Positions 31,503 to 32,770 of a DNA stretch of 32,770 nt are shown piece after piece. The stretch comes from Nemertoderma westbladi (lineage: Eukaryota; Xenacoelomorpha; Nemertodermatida; Nemertodermatidae). The position numbers were made by a program, and so were the translations under genes. Position 1 is the stretch's first letter, and the number at the start of each line of letters is the position of its first letter. The notes beneath the pieces were generated by a model. It was not told where the DNA came from, did not search any database, and saw only the letters and a program-made list of their open reading frames with translations. Location: contig JAUCBJ010004662.1 of assembly GCA_032718475.1 (NCBI GenBank), forward strand, positions 1-32,770. Reading direction: 5' to 3'.

Positions 31503-31686
31503 CAGTACAGCAAGGACACGGCCTTTTTATGCCTGGTAAACCAACTACAGAGTACTTTACGGGAAAAATAAGGAAAAATAACCGGACAATTCAGTAAAAG
31601 CTTTTACACCGCTCCCAGAAAATGGGATTTTCAGTCTATAAAATATAAAAATCACAGTTTCTAAAACATAAAGATACTCTAAACAG

Positions 31687-31902
31687 TTAGTCTTTCTTAC
31701 GCAGACGGCGTTTACGCAGTTTTTTGAGGCTAGCAAGAGTCTTTTTCTCTTTGGGGGGAGCCACTTTACTAGGAGGGCCATAACTCCTGGGTGAAGGGTG
31801 CAATATGATTGCATCAGAAGGTGTAGGATTGTGGTCGGGGTATCCGCCGTTTCGATATGCTTCCCCTCGAGCTGATTTTCCTCCGCTCGTAGCTGGATAC
31901 GT
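31687..31902 (-). pseudogene. C-terminal remnant of the zinc-knuckle ORF
   Basis: In frame from after a TGA (31903-31905) to TAA (31687-31689), 71 codons. The last ~53 match the left ORF C-terminus closely (SDAIILHPSPRSYGPPSKVA, then KEKKTLASLKKLRKRR and LRKKD). Differences include silent and conservative changes, so this part was under coding selection. Upstream of the matching part, the similarity stops and another frame (LREFLDERIQLRAEENQLEG) is open for about 45 codons, possibly the end of a different, helical ORF joined by deletion. Confidence 0.65.
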
Positions 31903-31905
31903 TCA

Positions 31906-32608
31906 TCCAAAAACTCTCGCAGAGAATGGGGTTGTCTAAGTGCGATGTCTTCTTAGAGATTCTGGATTTCACAATCGAACTGAGATAAAGACAATTCGTT
32001 TATCGATTGGACTTACTGTTATAACTTACGTTTATCTGAACAAACGCAGGTTTCTTTTTGATCTTTATAGAATAGCGTTTAACTCGTTTCGTACAACGCT
32101 CTCCTTCACTTTGATGAAGGGTTGTATCGCGTTAAACGGGACGACCATACGGTTGGATAATGATATTAGGTGTCTGCGTCATAATCCAGCTAGGTAAGAT
32201 GGGCGGCTAGCTAGAAATCACTGTCGGAGTGTTACCGATTAATTGTTAGGGTAGCACTAGATCTTTGAACAGTGAATACAGTCTGCGAGGATCCGCGACA
32301 CCACCAGGATCGCAGGTCTGAGGTCCAACTAAGGAATGAGGAGGTTTGACCGAGTATTCCGGGACTCTGATCGTAAGTTTACTCTAGGATCGTTAGAGCC
32401 GAGTGAGCATAGATGATACGTCAAACAAGTTTCGCTCGAAACTCCAGTAAATATAACGAACACAACTGTGTTTAACACAACGCTTCCGTGGATGTTTATG
32501 TCTTTCCGTTTATTGGCTGGGTCTAGGGCATTTACCGTAATAATACCAAAGACGCACGTCTGGTAGGGGAAACGCGGGTGATATTTATTTGTTGTTACAA
32601 TGCTTCTA
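31906..32608 (-). other. Internal region of inverted element, no intact gene
   Basis: GC and codon-like texture resemble the left ORF but every frame is broken. Small open stretches, such as a 37-codon minus-strand frame around 32070-32182 (MVVPFNAIQPFIKVKESVV), have no recognisable motif. It could be decayed coding DNA or a leader/spacer of the element. Confidence 0.4.
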
Positions 32609-32770
32609 TCAAGAATTCCAAATATACGTTGGAGTTACCGCGTCCATTTGTTTCTTAAGTGTCTTTTCTTTCGAGTCGATTTCGAATAGAATTTTCGCAT
32701 TCGAATTTCCGTTTATGGTTCCGACTCCGCTGGGCAGGATATATAGTCGACATAGTCCGTATTGTGTAAA
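32609..32770 (-). CDS. Partial ORF of unknown function running off the right edge
   Basis: Minus-strand frame open from the window edge to TGA at 32609-32611, 53 codons, containing YILPSGVGTINGNSNAKILF and EIDSKEKTLKKQMDAV. Composition is like that of the element's ORF rather than the AT-rich host DNA. It would be the upstream gene of the inverted element. No family recognised and too short to be sure it is coding. Confidence 0.35.
   Translation of the reverse strand, partial: FTQYGLCRLYILPSGVGTINGNSNAKILFEIDSKEKTLKKQMDAVTPTYIWNS

Larger units (their letters stand above)
26639..31608 (-). mobile_element. Inverted LTR of the same family, split by two insertions
   Basis: On the minus strand it starts TGTAAAAGC at 31608 and ends GCGAACA at 26639. 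Segments aligning with the left LTR (2281-3533) are 31608-31180, then (after the insert) 28653-28190, and 27000-26639. Examples are GACCCTAC and TGAGTCA near 28330, and GATAAAGCGCCACGTCCTAA near 26920 (reverse strand). Removing 2526 bp (insert plus one 290-bp repeat) and about 1.19 kb leaves about 1.25 kb, the length of the left LTR. It lies in or downstream of the calpain gene, in antisense orientation to it. Confidence 0.6.

Overview
The window looks like nuclear DNA of an invertebrate animal, probably marine, though the phylum cannot be fixed from sequence alone. It is AT-rich and has phased introns with GT/AG borders. It carries animal gene families (a calpain protease and a SAM-domain protein resembling SAMD3), LINE, SINE, LTR and Mutator-type mobile DNA, and minisatellites covering roughly a quarter of its length. 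Short palindromes (ACCGGT, AGGCCT) are scattered through the non-coding parts. None of the bacterial-type signals, such as operons or ribosome binding sites, is present.

Layout. 1-3533: the 3' end of an LTR-retroelement-like unit on the + strand, with a long ORF carrying CCHC zinc knuckles, a short 3' UTR and a putative 1253-bp LTR (TGT...ACA). 3534-10670: gene-poor repeats, comprising a 149-bp duplication, a 50-bp minisatellite, a TIR element, a long foldback element, a 1013-bp tandem duplication and a 5'-truncated LINE. 10670-13990: a 3.3-kb minisatellite touching the last exon of a minus-strand SAMD3-like gene (13996-16135), which has at least two frame breaks. 16136-20843: upstream DNA, a 20-bp minisatellite, a LINE remnant, a possible CTCF site and a 61-bp minisatellite. 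20844-25228: three exons of a calpain catalytic domain on the + strand. 26639-32770: a second copy of the LTR family in opposite orientation. Its LTR is split by an insertion of about 1.2 kb and by a 2236-bp segment that carries a Mutator-like transposase and is flanked by apparently identical 290-bp direct repeats.

The most striking observation is in the calpain gene. The 43/46-bp minisatellite that fills most of its intron (20920-24010, about 70 units) is made of the last ~24 bases of the upstream coding exon plus the 5' splice site and the first ~20 intron bases. The exon/intron junction just before the catalytic cysteine has therefore been amplified about 70 times, giving a tandem ladder of potential splice donors. 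The second main observation is the inverted pair of LTR-family copies. Their last ORF is an unrecognised zinc-knuckle protein placed directly before the LTR, which is not the usual gag-pol order.

No expression data or database searches were available. Family names rest on recognised motifs, and exon borders on GT/AG rules and frame.
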